Source: VRUE01 sp036524775 (GTDB lineage Bacteria; Actinomycetota; Thermoleophilia; Solirubrobacterales; 70-9). From it: a DNA stretch of 20,988 nt. Below the pieces are notes generated by a model. That model saw only the letters and a program-made list of their open reading frames with translations. It was not told the origin of the DNA and did no database searches. The position numbers were made by a program, and so were the translations under genes. Shown piece after piece: positions 15,010-20,988 of the stretch. Every line of letters begins with the position of its first letter. The first letter of the stretch is position 1. The DNA is taken from NCBI GenBank assembly GCA_036524775.1, contig DATDBO010000001.1, forward strand, positions 1-20,988, written 5' to 3'.

Positions 15010-15534
15010 CTATGGGCAGACGACGACCAGGTGGAAGTCCGCGTCCTCGGGCGCGCCTTTCTCGTCGCGCGTGCGCACTTCGACCGCGTTGGCGTTGGCG
15101 GGCGAGGTGTTGGTCTGGGCGAAGCCCGCGCCGGGCGGGGTGGTGCCGGCGTTGTTGCGCGCGGAGACGTTGGCGCAGCCGCTGATGTTGACCGGGAAGC
15201 CGACGCTCACCGCGCCGCCGCCCTCGGTCGCCGTGATGCCGCCGTCGCTGGCACGCACCAGCGAGGCGTTGCCGGGGTTCGGCGGGTTGTTGACAACCGC
15301 CCAGTAGGTATGGGAGGCCCGCCGCGCCGCGGGCACGGTGCCGAGCTTGTTGGTGTTGATCTGGAACCCGGTCAGCGTCTTGCGCTTCAGCTTGCCGCCG
15401 CCGATCGTCTGTTTCTTGATCGCGCCGCCGTTGATGTTCTGGGCGGCGATCGCGGTCCCGCCCAAGGCGACGATCAGCGCGATCGACGCGACGATCATCG
15501 CCGGCGAGGGCGCCCTTCTCCTCAGCTTGCTCAT
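15010..15534 (-). CDS. Secreted hypothetical protein of a type seen in Thermoleophilia
   Basis: A 174-residue exported protein. ATG 15534 is chosen over the longer frame because it has a strong AAAGGGGAG ribosome site and because MSKLRRRAPSPAMIVASIAL begins a classic basic-then-hydrophobic signal peptide (to about residue 31, GGTAIAA, then Gln). Next comes a low-complexity section with loose repeats (INGGAIKKQTIGGGKLKRKTLTG, in parts), which resembles the spaced I-x-x-G/N-x-x-I/L repeats of small beta-helix regions. The rest (about 75-174) is a strand-rich domain with two Cys (120, 173) that could form a disulfide. I have seen this signal-plus-repeat arrangement in Solirubrobacter-type genomes, always without known function. 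A terminator hairpin follows at 14956-14997. Confidence 0.85.
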   Translation of the reverse strand: MSKLRRRAPSPAMIVASIALIVALGGTAIAAQNINGGAIKKQTIGGGKLKRKTLTGFQINTNKLGTVPAARRASHTYWAVVNNPPNPGNASLVRASDGGITATEGGGAVSVGFPVNISGCANVSARNNAGTTPPGAGFAQTNTSPANANAVEVRTRDEKGAPEDADFHLVVVCP

Positions 15535-15611
15535 CTCGCTCCCCTTTCGGCCCGGTTTCGAGGACGTTCCAGGTGGAGTACCCCCGGAAACGACGCTCAA
15601 TCAGGGGGCCG

Positions 15612-16280
15612 CTACCCGGGCAGGGCGGCGACGAATCTCTCGAACTTCGCGACGTCCGTGACGGCGGGGCCGTGGCCGGGCAGGATCAGCGAGGGCTTCA
15701 GCTCGGCCAGCTTGCGGATCGAGCGGCGGTTCTCGGCCGGGTCGTAGGTGAAGATCGTCGGCGGCTCGGCGATCATCGGCCGGCCGGTGGCGTAGCTCAT
15801 GTTGCGGATCACGTCGCCGCAGATCGCCACCCGGTCGGAGTCGCGGAAGAAGATCACCTCGCCGCGCGCGTGGCCGGGGGCGTGGACGACGCGGAACCCG
15901 GCCACCTCGTCGCCCTCGTTCAGCACCCGCTCCACCTCGTAGGGCGGGCCCTGCCAGAAGCGCTTGATCAAGCGGTTGAAGGGGTTGTCGGCGTGGGCCT
16001 CCTGCACCGGCCGCCGACCCTCCATCGCATCGACGTCGTCGGCGTGGCAGGCGAGCGGGATGCCGCGCGCCTCGCAGACGTCCTTGGCGACGCCCTGGTG
16101 GTCGGGGTGGACGTGGGTCAAGGCGAGCAGCGAGAGGTCGCGGCCCTCGATCTCGGCGAAGACGCGCCGTCGGTCCCAGCGGGTGCCGGCGTCGATCAGC
16201 ACGTCCCCGGCGAGGTAGACGTTGACGCTCGGCGCCGGGAACTGCTTCAGCCGCCAGACCCCCGGCGCGAGCTGCTTCAC
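15612..16280 (-). CDS. MBL-fold metallo-hydrolase
   Basis: A 222-residue metallo-beta-lactamase-fold hydrolase with a complete two-metal site: HVHPDH (His56, His58, Asp60, His61), His137 in HAPGHARGE, Asp156 in ICGDV and His203 in PGHGP. It lacks a signal peptide and should be cytosolic. It belongs to the broad group of thioesterase, glyoxalase-II-like and lactonase hydrolases; the substrate cannot be read. The start is GTG 16280, and the upstream gene's TGA overlaps it as GTGA. Because the upstream gene likewise overlaps the one before it, the protein is translationally coupled to a CWB2-like wall protein and a small protein. No lactone or glyoxalase pathway genes are near. Confidence 0.93.
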   Translation of the reverse strand: MKQLAPGVWRLKQFPAPSVNVYLAGDVLIDAGTRWDRRRVFAEIEGRDLSLLALTHVHPDHQGVAKDVCEARGIPLACHADDVDAMEGRRPVQEAHADNPFNRLIKRFWQGPPYEVERVLNEGDEVAGFRVVHAPGHARGEVIFFRDSDRVAICGDVIRNMSYATGRPMIAEPPTIFTYDPAENRRSIRKLAELKPSLILPGHGPAVTDVAKFERFVAALPG

Positions 16281-16528
16281 CCGTGGCCGATCCCGGTCGT
16301 GCCGCGCGGGTCCCCGCTGTGCTCGGCGAGGTCTTCCAGCGCGGCGATCTTGCGCTCGCCTTCGAGGCGGGCGGGATGGTCGGCGGGCAGCGGCTCGATC
16401 AGGCGGCGGATGCGGTTGCGGACCTGCAGCGCGAAGTGGGGGGTGGAGGCGCCGGCGAGGGCGCGGATGTCCTCGACCGTCACCTCGTGCCCGCCGCCGA
16501 GCAGGTCGGGGTTCTCGGCCTCGCTCAT
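16277..16528 (-). CDS. Small hypothetical protein between CWB2-like and MBL genes, 83 residues
   Basis: A short soluble protein that I do not recognise. It begins at ATG 16528 (MSEAENPDLLGGGHEVTVED); that ATG overlaps the TGA of the upstream gene as ATGA, and its own stop overlaps the GTG of the next gene as GTGA. The frame is open further upstream, but that would read back through the upstream gene. The sequence is helical and charged (IRALAGASTPHFALQVRNRI, LPADHPARLEGERKIAALED), with a flexible Gly-rich end. Strict coupling on both sides suggests its product is made in step with its neighbours, perhaps as a partner protein. No domain is claimed. Confidence 0.8.
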   Translation of the reverse strand: MSEAENPDLLGGGHEVTVEDIRALAGASTPHFALQVRNRIRRLIEPLPADHPARLEGERKIAALEDLAEHSGDPRGTTGIGHG

Positions 16529-17841
16529 TCGCCGTCGCCGATCTTGGCCAGCGCCGCCAGCTCGTCGATCTCGGCCTGCTGGTTCACGTCGATGGCCTCC
16601 TCGTCTCCGATCACCCAAACGTGGTTGTAGAAGGCGCGCGTGGGATCGGTCGTGTAGCCCGGCTTGACGTCGAGCAGGTACCCGCGCAGCGCCGGGGGAA
16701 GCGTATCGGCGCTGTCGGTGAGCAGCAGCGGACCCCAGGTCCCCGAAGCCGAGAGCGGCGCCGCCGCTGCGGCGCCGAGCGGCTCGTCGGAGCGGGCGAC
16801 GACGAAGCCGTGGCCGGGGTCGTTTACGTTCCAGCCGAAGTCGCCGTCGGCGTAGCGGGCGAAGGCGATCGCGCCGGAGATCGGGTCCTCGCCGGAGACG
16901 CGGCTCACGTCGCGCGAGATCCCGCCGATCTCGCGGACCACGTCGGAGGAGATCGCCGAGGAGGGCCCGAGCACGTAGACGGGGACCCTGGGCCGGCGCC
17001 GCAGCGCCGCCGCGGTCGGCGCCGGCAGCTCGTCCCGCTCGGCGAAGAGGACGGGGTCGCCCGATCGCGCCGCCCAGGCGGCGGCCGGCATCGCGAAGGC
17101 CGCTTGCGAGGCGGGGGCGACGACGAAGTGGCGTGGCGGCTCGCCGAGCAGCTCCTCGCGCAGCGCGGCGATCGACGCCGCCGCATCCGCGCCCCCCGAC
17201 GCGCCCACGCGACGCGTTCGCAGGCCCGCCGGGGCGGGCGCCGTGCCGACGAGGAACGCCTGGACGCCCTTCGTCTCCTTGTTGCCCTGCGGGTCGAGCG
17301 TCGCGAGCGCCTCCTCGGTCGGCTCAGGGAGCTCGCCGTTCTCGGCGATCAGGACGGGCGCCCCGAGCGGCGCCGCGATCAGCGCCGCGGCGGCGATCGC
17401 GCCGTGCCACTCGGCGTCGTCGACCAAGGCGACCGCCGCCGGCCGCTGGGAGGGCTTGGCGGAGGGAAAGGCGGCGAGCGCGACCGCAGCCGCGTTCGAG
17501 GCGGGGTCGGCGCCGCCGACGCGGGTCGTGTTGGCCGTGGCGAAGGCTGGGTAGCCGAGCTCCTCGGGCGCCTCCCCGGGGGAGCCGGGCGTCGCGCCGA
17601 CGACCGGCGCCGGCGTCTCGATCCCGCCGCTCTCCTCGCCGCCCCCACCGCCGAGGATCGCGGCGACGACGAAGACGACGGCGAGCAGGAACAGCCCCGC
17701 GACCGCCTTCAGCGCGCCGGGAATGGGCTCGCGTCGTCGCTTCGGCGGTTTGGCGGGCGGCGAGGGCGCCTTGCGCTTGTCCGCCGGCTTCGCTCGCTCC
17801 GCCGGGACGTCGGCGTTGATCGGTCGTGCCACGGCAGGCAC
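16525..17841 (-). CDS. CWB2-like cell-wall-binding protein with a single membrane anchor
   Basis: A 438-residue protein with a basic, proline-rich N-terminus (about 1-43), one membrane helix (about 45-63, AVAGLFLLAVVFVVAAIL), a Gly/Glu/Pro linker, and a large outside domain. That domain matches the cell wall binding repeat 2 (CWB2) pattern: ANTTRVGGADPASNAAAVALA, VALVDDAEWHGAIAAAALIA, APVLIAENGELPEPTEEAL, VYVLGPSSAISSDVVREIGG, and a final YNHVWVIGDEEAIDVNQQAEI. CWB2 repeats bind wall glycopolymers in Firmicutes; in actinobacteria the ligand is less clear. The start is GTG 17841, with GAGG seven bases upstream. The neighbouring operator region (17865-17920) is shared with the divergent acyl-CoA dehydrogenase gene. 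Its operon continues into a small protein and an MBL hydrolase. Confidence 0.85.
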   Translation of the reverse strand: MPAVARPINADVPAERAKPADKRKAPSPPAKPPKRRREPIPGALKAVAGLFLLAVVFVVAAILGGGGGEESGGIETPAPVVGATPGSPGEAPEELGYPAFATANTTRVGGADPASNAAAVALAAFPSAKPSQRPAAVALVDDAEWHGAIAAAALIAAPLGAPVLIAENGELPEPTEEALATLDPQGNKETKGVQAFLVGTAPAPAGLRTRRVGASGGADAAASIAALREELLGEPPRHFVVAPASQAAFAMPAAAWAARSGDPVLFAERDELPAPTAAALRRRPRVPVYVLGPSSAISSDVVREIGGISRDVSRVSGEDPISGAIAFARYADGDFGWNVNDPGHGFVVARSDEPLGAAAAAPLSASGTWGPLLLTDSADTLPPALRGYLLDVKPGYTTDPTRAFYNHVWVIGDEEAIDVNQQAEIDELAALAKIGDGE

Positions 17842-17872
17842 GCTAATGCCTCGCCTGCCTCTTCTGACTGGC

Positions 17873-17887
17873 TGGTTGGTCAGCTAA
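17873..17887. promoter_or_regulatory. Degenerate second operator copy
   Basis: TGGTTGGTCAGCTAA matches 11 of 15 positions of the reverse complement of the 17903-17918 operator core. The centres are about 31 bases apart, close to three helical turns, so two repressor dimers could sit on one DNA face. With four mismatches, this is suggestive only. Confidence 0.3.
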
Positions 17888-17902
17888 ACTCTCGGAGACT
17901 GG

Positions 17903-17918
17903 TTGACTGACCAGTCAA
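17903..17918. promoter_or_regulatory. TetR-type palindromic operator upstream of an acyl-CoA dehydrogenase gene
   Basis: TTGACTG-AC-CAGTCAA is a perfect 7-base inverted repeat with a 2-base centre. It contains the same 15-base string as 7323-7337 and ends 34 bases before the dehydrogenase ATG at 17953. It lies in the 111-base region shared with the divergent CWB2-like gene (start 17841), so it could control both. The regulator is not in this window. Confidence 0.82.
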
Positions 17919-17952
17919 TCAACGACTGAAAGCGCGGCCGAACGAGGAGATC

Positions 17953-19224
17953 ATGGATTTCTCACTGAACGAGGAGCAGCAGGAGCACAAAGACCGTTGC
18001 CGGGCCTTCGCCCGCGATGTGATCCGTCCCGCGGCGCGCAAGCACGACGAAGAGGAGAGCACCCCTTGGGAGGTGATCAAGGAGGCGCGCAAGCAGGGAT
18101 TCGGCAGCCTCGAGAGCATCCAGCTTTCGGCCGCCGATCCAGAGGGCCAGTTCCAGGTGATCTCCGCCGAGGAGTTCCACTGGGGCTGCGCCGGCACCGC
18201 CCTGGCGATCTCCGGCTCCGGCCTCGCCGCCGCCGGCATCGCCTCCTCCGGCACCCCCGAGCAGATCGCCCAGTGGGTGCCCGAGTGCTTCGGGGTCGGC
18301 GACGAGGTCAAGCTCGGCGCCTACGCGGTCACCGAGCCGCAGGCCGGCTCCGACGTGAAGAGCCTCAAGACGACCGCCGAGCGCGACGGCGACGAGTGGG
18401 TCCTCAACGGCACCAAGGTCTTCATCACCAACGGCGGCATCGCCGACGTCCACGTCGTCGTCGCCACCGTCGACCCCTCGCTGGGCACCCGCGGCCAGGC
18501 CTCCTTCGTCGTCGGCAAGGACACGCCCGGCCTCACCCAGGGCAAGAAGGAGTCGAAGCTCGGCATCCGCGCCTCGCACACCGCTGAGATCATCCTCGAG
18601 GACTGCCGCATCCCGGTCGAGAACCTGCTCGGCGGTGAGGAAAAGCTCGAGAAGAAGCTGCAGCGCGGCCGCGAAGGTAAGAAATCGCGCGGCGCCGACG
18701 CGCTCGCCACCTTCGAGATCACCCGGCCGCTGGTCGGCGCCTCGGCGCTCGGCATCGCCCAGGCGGCCTACGAGTGGACCCTCGAATACCTCGACGGCCG
18801 CTCCGAGGGCGGCACGCCGCTGCTGCAGACGCAGCGCATCCAGCAGACGCTGGCCGACGTCGCCACCGAGATCGAGGCGGCGCGCCTGCTCGTCCAGCGG
18901 GCCGCCTGGATGGGCCGCAACGGCATCCCGATGCGCGGCGGCCAGGGCTCGATGTCGAAGCTCAAGGCGGGCGACGTGACGATGTGGGCGACGACCACGC
19001 TGATGGACCTGGTCGGCCCCGACGCCTGGAGCACCGAGTACCCGCTGGAGAAGTTCTTCCGCGACGCCAAGATCTACCAGTTGTTCGAGGGCACGGCGGA
19101 GATCCAGCGGATGGTCATCTCGCGCATGCAGGCACGCGAGTACGCCGAGCGTTTGGGGTACGCCGCGGAAGTCGTGGCGGAGGCGGAGAAGGCCGCTGCT
19201 GACAAAGAGCCTGTTGCGGCGTAG
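17953..19224 (+). CDS. Acyl-CoA dehydrogenase (short/medium-chain type, stand-alone)
   Basis: A 423-residue FAD-dependent acyl-CoA dehydrogenase that makes trans-2-enoyl-CoA. The N-terminal domain starts MDFSLNEEQQEHKDRCRAF. The flavin and substrate segment reads AYAVTEPQAGSDVKSLKTTA and WVLNGTKVFITNGGIADVH. The C-terminal domain carries FEGTAEIQRMVISR with the catalytic-base Glu379, so this enzyme should be active alone as a homotetramer. A charged insertion (about residues 230-245, EEKLEKKLQRGREGKKSRG) replaces the usual short GFxxAM-type loop; it is longer and more basic than usual. Start ATG 17953 has a GAGGAG ribosome site. Its TAG stop lies inside the left arm of the inverted-repeat element at 19219-19323, so the repeat supplies the end of the gene. 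It is presumably repressed through the operator at 17903-17918. Confidence 0.94.
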   Translation: MDFSLNEEQQEHKDRCRAFARDVIRPAARKHDEEESTPWEVIKEARKQGFGSLESIQLSAADPEGQFQVISAEEFHWGCAGTALAISGSGLAAAGIASSGTPEQIAQWVPECFGVGDEVKLGAYAVTEPQAGSDVKSLKTTAERDGDEWVLNGTKVFITNGGIADVHVVVATVDPSLGTRGQASFVVGKDTPGLTQGKKESKLGIRASHTAEIILEDCRIPVENLLGGEEKLEKKLQRGREGKKSRGADALATFEITRPLVGASALGIAQAAYEWTLEYLDGRSEGGTPLLQTQRIQQTLADVATEIEAARLLVQRAAWMGRNGIPMRGGQGSMSKLKAGDVTMWATTTLMDLVGPDAWSTEYPLEKFFRDAKIYQLFEGTAEIQRMVISRMQAREYAERLGYAAEVVAEAEKAAADKEPVAA

Positions 19225-19323
19225 GGACGGGGGTCCCCTCCGCGAACCCGCATTGGGGCCTGCCTTGAGGGTTCTTACCGGGGAGGGCTCCAATGTTCCC
19301 GGAGGGGACCCCCGTCCCTACGC
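19219..19323. repeat. 105-base inverted-repeat element (MITE/REP-like or double terminator)
   Basis: The arms 19219-19242 and 19300-19323 are perfect 24-base reverse complements. Pairing continues inward through GAAC/GTTC (19244-19247, 19295-19298) and ATTGG/CCAAT (19252-19256, 19290-19294), separated by short unpaired bases, leaving an inner part of about 33 bases. Each arm also contains its own small palindrome, GGGAC-GGGG-GTCCC. The left arm holds the stop codon of the acyl-CoA dehydrogenase, and the right arm ends 47 bases before the M23 gene start. No copy is seen elsewhere in the window, and I find no clear target-site duplication. It could be a mobile element remnant, a REP-type repeat, or a strong terminator. 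Confidence 0.85.
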
Positions 19324-19370
19324 AAGGCCGGTTGCAAGGGCCGCACGGTTGCTTAGCTAGCCTGCGCGCG

Positions 19371-20537
19371 ATGCGGAAGACCTACTTGGCCGCAGTTTGT
19401 GCGGCTTTTTTCGTGCTGCTCGTGCCCACGGGGGCGCCGGCCGCGGATCTCGAATCCGAATTGAGCGAGAAGGAAGCGAAGCTCTCCGAGGTTCGCGAGC
19501 GCAAGGGCGTGCTGACGACGACGATCTCGCGCTACCGCGACCGGATCGAACGGCTGACCGATGAGGTCGCCGTGTTGCGCTCTCAGGAGGCCGAGGCCGA
19601 GGCGAGGCTCGCCGCCAAGCAGGCCGAGCTCGACCAGGCGGTCGACGAGCTCGAGGTCGCCAAGAAGCACCTCGCGGTCGTCAGGGCGCGCCTCAAGCGG
19701 GCGTTGGTCGCCCTGCGCGAGCGGCTCGTCGCCATCTACGAGGCGGGCACCCCCGACATCCTCAGCGTCCTGGTCGAGTCCGGCGGCTACGACGAGCTGG
19801 TCAACCGAACCGAGTACCTGAACCGGATCAACGGGCTCGACGAAGCGGTCGTGACGCGCGTGCGCGACCTGCGCGACCAGGTCAAGCGCACCGTCGCCCG
19901 CCTGCGCTCGGCCAAGAACCGGATCGAAGCGGCGCGCGACTCGATCGCCGCCGAAGAGCAGGCGCTGGCGAGCGCGCGCTCAGCCGTTCAGAGCCGTCAG
20001 GCCGAGCTGGTCTCCGTGCGTCGCCAACGCGAGGCGGCGCTGGCGACGATCAATGACCACGAGCACGAGATCGAGGGCAACCTCGCCGAGATCCAGGCCG
20101 AGCTCGCCGCCACGCTCGGCGCCTCCGCGTCGGCGCCGCTGCCCGCCGGGCCGATCCGCTACGGCTCGGGCAGGCTGATCTGGCCGGTCGACGGCCCCGT
20201 CGTCTCGGGCTTCGGCATGCGCTGGGGGCGGATGCACGAGGGCATCGACATCGCCGTCCCGGCGGGGACGCCGATCCGCGCCGCCGACGCGGGAACCGTC
20301 GTCCTCGTCCAGTCCGACGCGGAAAGCGGCGGCTACGGCAACTTCACCTGCCTCGATCACGGCGGCGGCCTGCAGACCTGTTACGCCCACCAGTCCTCGT
20401 TCGCGATCACCTCGGGGAGCGTCTCGCAGGGCGACACGATCGGCTACGTAGGCTGCACCGGCCACTGCTACGGCGACCACCTCCACTTCGAGGTCCGCAT
20501 CAGCGGCGCGCCGACCGACCCGCTCGGCTACCTGTAA
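19371..20537 (+). CDS. M23 family metallopeptidase, EnvC/NlpD-like with N-terminal coiled coil
   Basis: A 388-residue secreted murein hydrolase or hydrolase activator. A signal peptide ends near residues 24-25 (LLVPTGAPA, then AD). Residues about 26-245 are almost continuous coiled coil (EKEAKLSEVRERKGVLTTTI, and later AIYEAGTPDILSVLVESGGY, as in EnvC/FtsX-dependent proteins). The LytM/M23 domain (about 262-388) has the full zinc and catalytic set: His289 and Asp293 in HEGID, His340 in CYAHQ, and His370/His372 in HLHFEV, so it should be an active endopeptidase. Four Cys (327, 337, 362, 366) suggest disulfides. I use ATG 19371; an earlier ATG at 19293 lies inside the repeat element. Such proteins usually act with FtsEX in septal wall cleavage, but no ftsE or ftsX is in view. 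Confidence 0.92.
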   Translation: MRKTYLAAVCAAFFVLLVPTGAPAADLESELSEKEAKLSEVRERKGVLTTTISRYRDRIERLTDEVAVLRSQEAEAEARLAAKQAELDQAVDELEVAKKHLAVVRARLKRALVALRERLVAIYEAGTPDILSVLVESGGYDELVNRTEYLNRINGLDEAVVTRVRDLRDQVKRTVARLRSAKNRIEAARDSIAAEEQALASARSAVQSRQAELVSVRRQREAALATINDHEHEIEGNLAEIQAELAATLGASASAPLPAGPIRYGSGRLIWPVDGPVVSGFGMRWGRMHEGIDIAVPAGTPIRAADAGTVVLVQSDAESGGYGNFTCLDHGGGLQTCYAHQSSFAITSGSVSQGDTIGYVGCTGHCYGDHLHFEVRISGAPTDPLGYL

Positions 20538-20638
20538 GAGCCCCGACTCTTTGGGGGATACTTAAAATTAGTAGGAATTCCAGCTATTGGTCTGGACTGA
20601 CGGTGAATCAATGGGACCCTTGGGTAGGAGGCCACTGA

Positions 20639-20988
20639 ATGATTCGTCAGGCGCAGACTTATCTCGTCGGAGCGGTGTCGGGTACGACGCTGATCGTGGC
20701 CGCCGTATTGGCCTTTGTGGCGCTTGTTTCGCTGCAGGGACTGCGCGATTGGCCACTGGCGGGTATCGGTGGAGGCGACGAGGCGGCGGAGACCGATGTC
20801 ATTCCGGTGCAGCCCGCTGCCGTTGGCGCGGGCGCGGCCGACGACCAAGGCGCTGTCGGCACGACGTCCGGCGCCGGCAAAGCCGGTACCAGGGCCGCCG
20901 GTGCGAACGGCGGCTCGACCTCGCCTGCCGCCGGCTCGCCGGTCGCCGGTGCGCCCGGCGCCGGGGCGCCGGGCGCGTCCCCCGCCGG
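20639..20988 (+). CDS. Hypothetical membrane protein with Ala/Gly/Pro-rich tail (partial at window end)
   Basis: The first 116 residues of a gene that runs past the window; no stop is reached. ATG 20639 has AGGAGG at 20626-20631, an excellent ribosome site. Residues about 7-33 (TYLVGAVSGTTLIVAAVLAF and on) form one membrane helix with a short cytosolic start (MIRQAQ). After DWPLAGIGGGDEAAETDVIP the sequence becomes low-complexity Ala/Gly/Pro/Ser, typical of an extended extracellular linker before another domain that is not seen here. I do not recognise a family. The upstream region 20538-20638 is AT-richer than the rest of the window (ACTTAAAATTAG at about 20560-20571) and may carry the promoter. 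Confidence 0.7.
   Translation, partial: MIRQAQTYLVGAVSGTTLIVAAVLAFVALVSLQGLRDWPLAGIGGGDEAAETDVIPVQPAAVGAGAADDQGAVGTTSGAGKAGTRAAGANGGSTSPAAGSPVAGAPGAGAPGASPA

Noticed and set aside
16222..17910. A 562-residue plus-strand open frame across the CWB2 operon
   Set aside because: Arg/Gly-rich shadow frame; the minus strand has three coupled genes with proper domains and overlapping starts and stops.
17962..19293. A 443-residue minus-strand open frame across the acyl-CoA dehydrogenase
   Set aside because: Antisense shadow of a clear FAD enzyme; no recognisable motif of its own, and it runs into the inverted-repeat element.
20540..20560. CCCC/GGGG hairpin after the M23 gene as a terminator
   Set aside because: Only four base pairs and no T-run; too weak in GC-rich DNA.

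Overview
This window is very GC-rich, gene-dense DNA from an actinobacterium. The gene content suggests the class Thermoleophilia (Solirubrobacter/Conexibacter-like). That lineage call is inference. It rests on strong G/C at third codon positions, an F420-type LLM oxidoreductase beside paired acyl-CoA dehydrogenases, a DUF4383-like membrane protein, a CWB2-like wall protein, and a small secreted protein (15010-15534) whose N-terminus resembles a protein type I associate with that class. I see no rRNA, tRNA, CRISPR array, transposase or phage gene. The window reads as an ordinary chromosomal region, with one repeat element at 19219-19323.

Layout. 1-2109: an ECF-type sigma factor overlapped by a small one-helix membrane protein, then a convergent DUF4383-like protein, then a rhomboid protease with a Cys-rich N-terminus. 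2128-4717: a cytosolic-looking cobalamin-binding-type protein divergent from a CNNM/HlyC-type membrane protein with CBS domains, then a 75-residue hypothetical. 4714-7177: a 3-hydroxyacyl-CoA dehydrogenase, a SanA-like protein and a membrane-anchored esterase. 7323-13016: a lipid-catabolism block on the + strand, with a TetR-type operator, a thiolase, a GlxA-type AraC regulator, two adjacent complementary acyl-CoA dehydrogenases and an LLM flavin/F420 oxidoreductase. 13017-17841: a minus-strand block with a patatin-like lipase, a small hypothetical, a secreted protein, and a tightly coupled three-gene operon (CWB2-like wall protein, small protein, MBL-fold hydrolase). 17865-19224: operator sites and a third acyl-CoA dehydrogenase. 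19219-20988: a long inverted-repeat element, an EnvC-like M23 peptidase, and the start of a membrane protein that runs off the window.

How the genes fit together. Three acyl-CoA dehydrogenases, one 3-hydroxyacyl-CoA dehydrogenase and one thiolase cover all beta-oxidation steps except enoyl-CoA hydration, and an esterase and a patatin lipase could release acyl chains. The same 15-base operator core, TGACTGACCAGTCAA, lies about 40 bases before both the thiolase start and the 17953 acyl-CoA dehydrogenase start. This implies one TetR-family repressor, not encoded here, acting on both. Several convergent gene pairs meet with no spare bases: two share CTAG as overlapping stop codons and one has directly abutting stops. 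No intergenic stretch exceeds about 200 bases. The longest are 7178-7379 (operator), 19225-19370 (repeat element), 17842-17952 (operators), 3025-3131 (divergent promoters, no clear motif) and 20538-20638 (AT-richer, probable promoter). I found no clearly novel defence or biosynthetic system. The most unusual items are the shared operator, the inverted-repeat element, the coupled CWB2/MBL operon and the 21-base-spaced repeats before the GlxA-type regulator.
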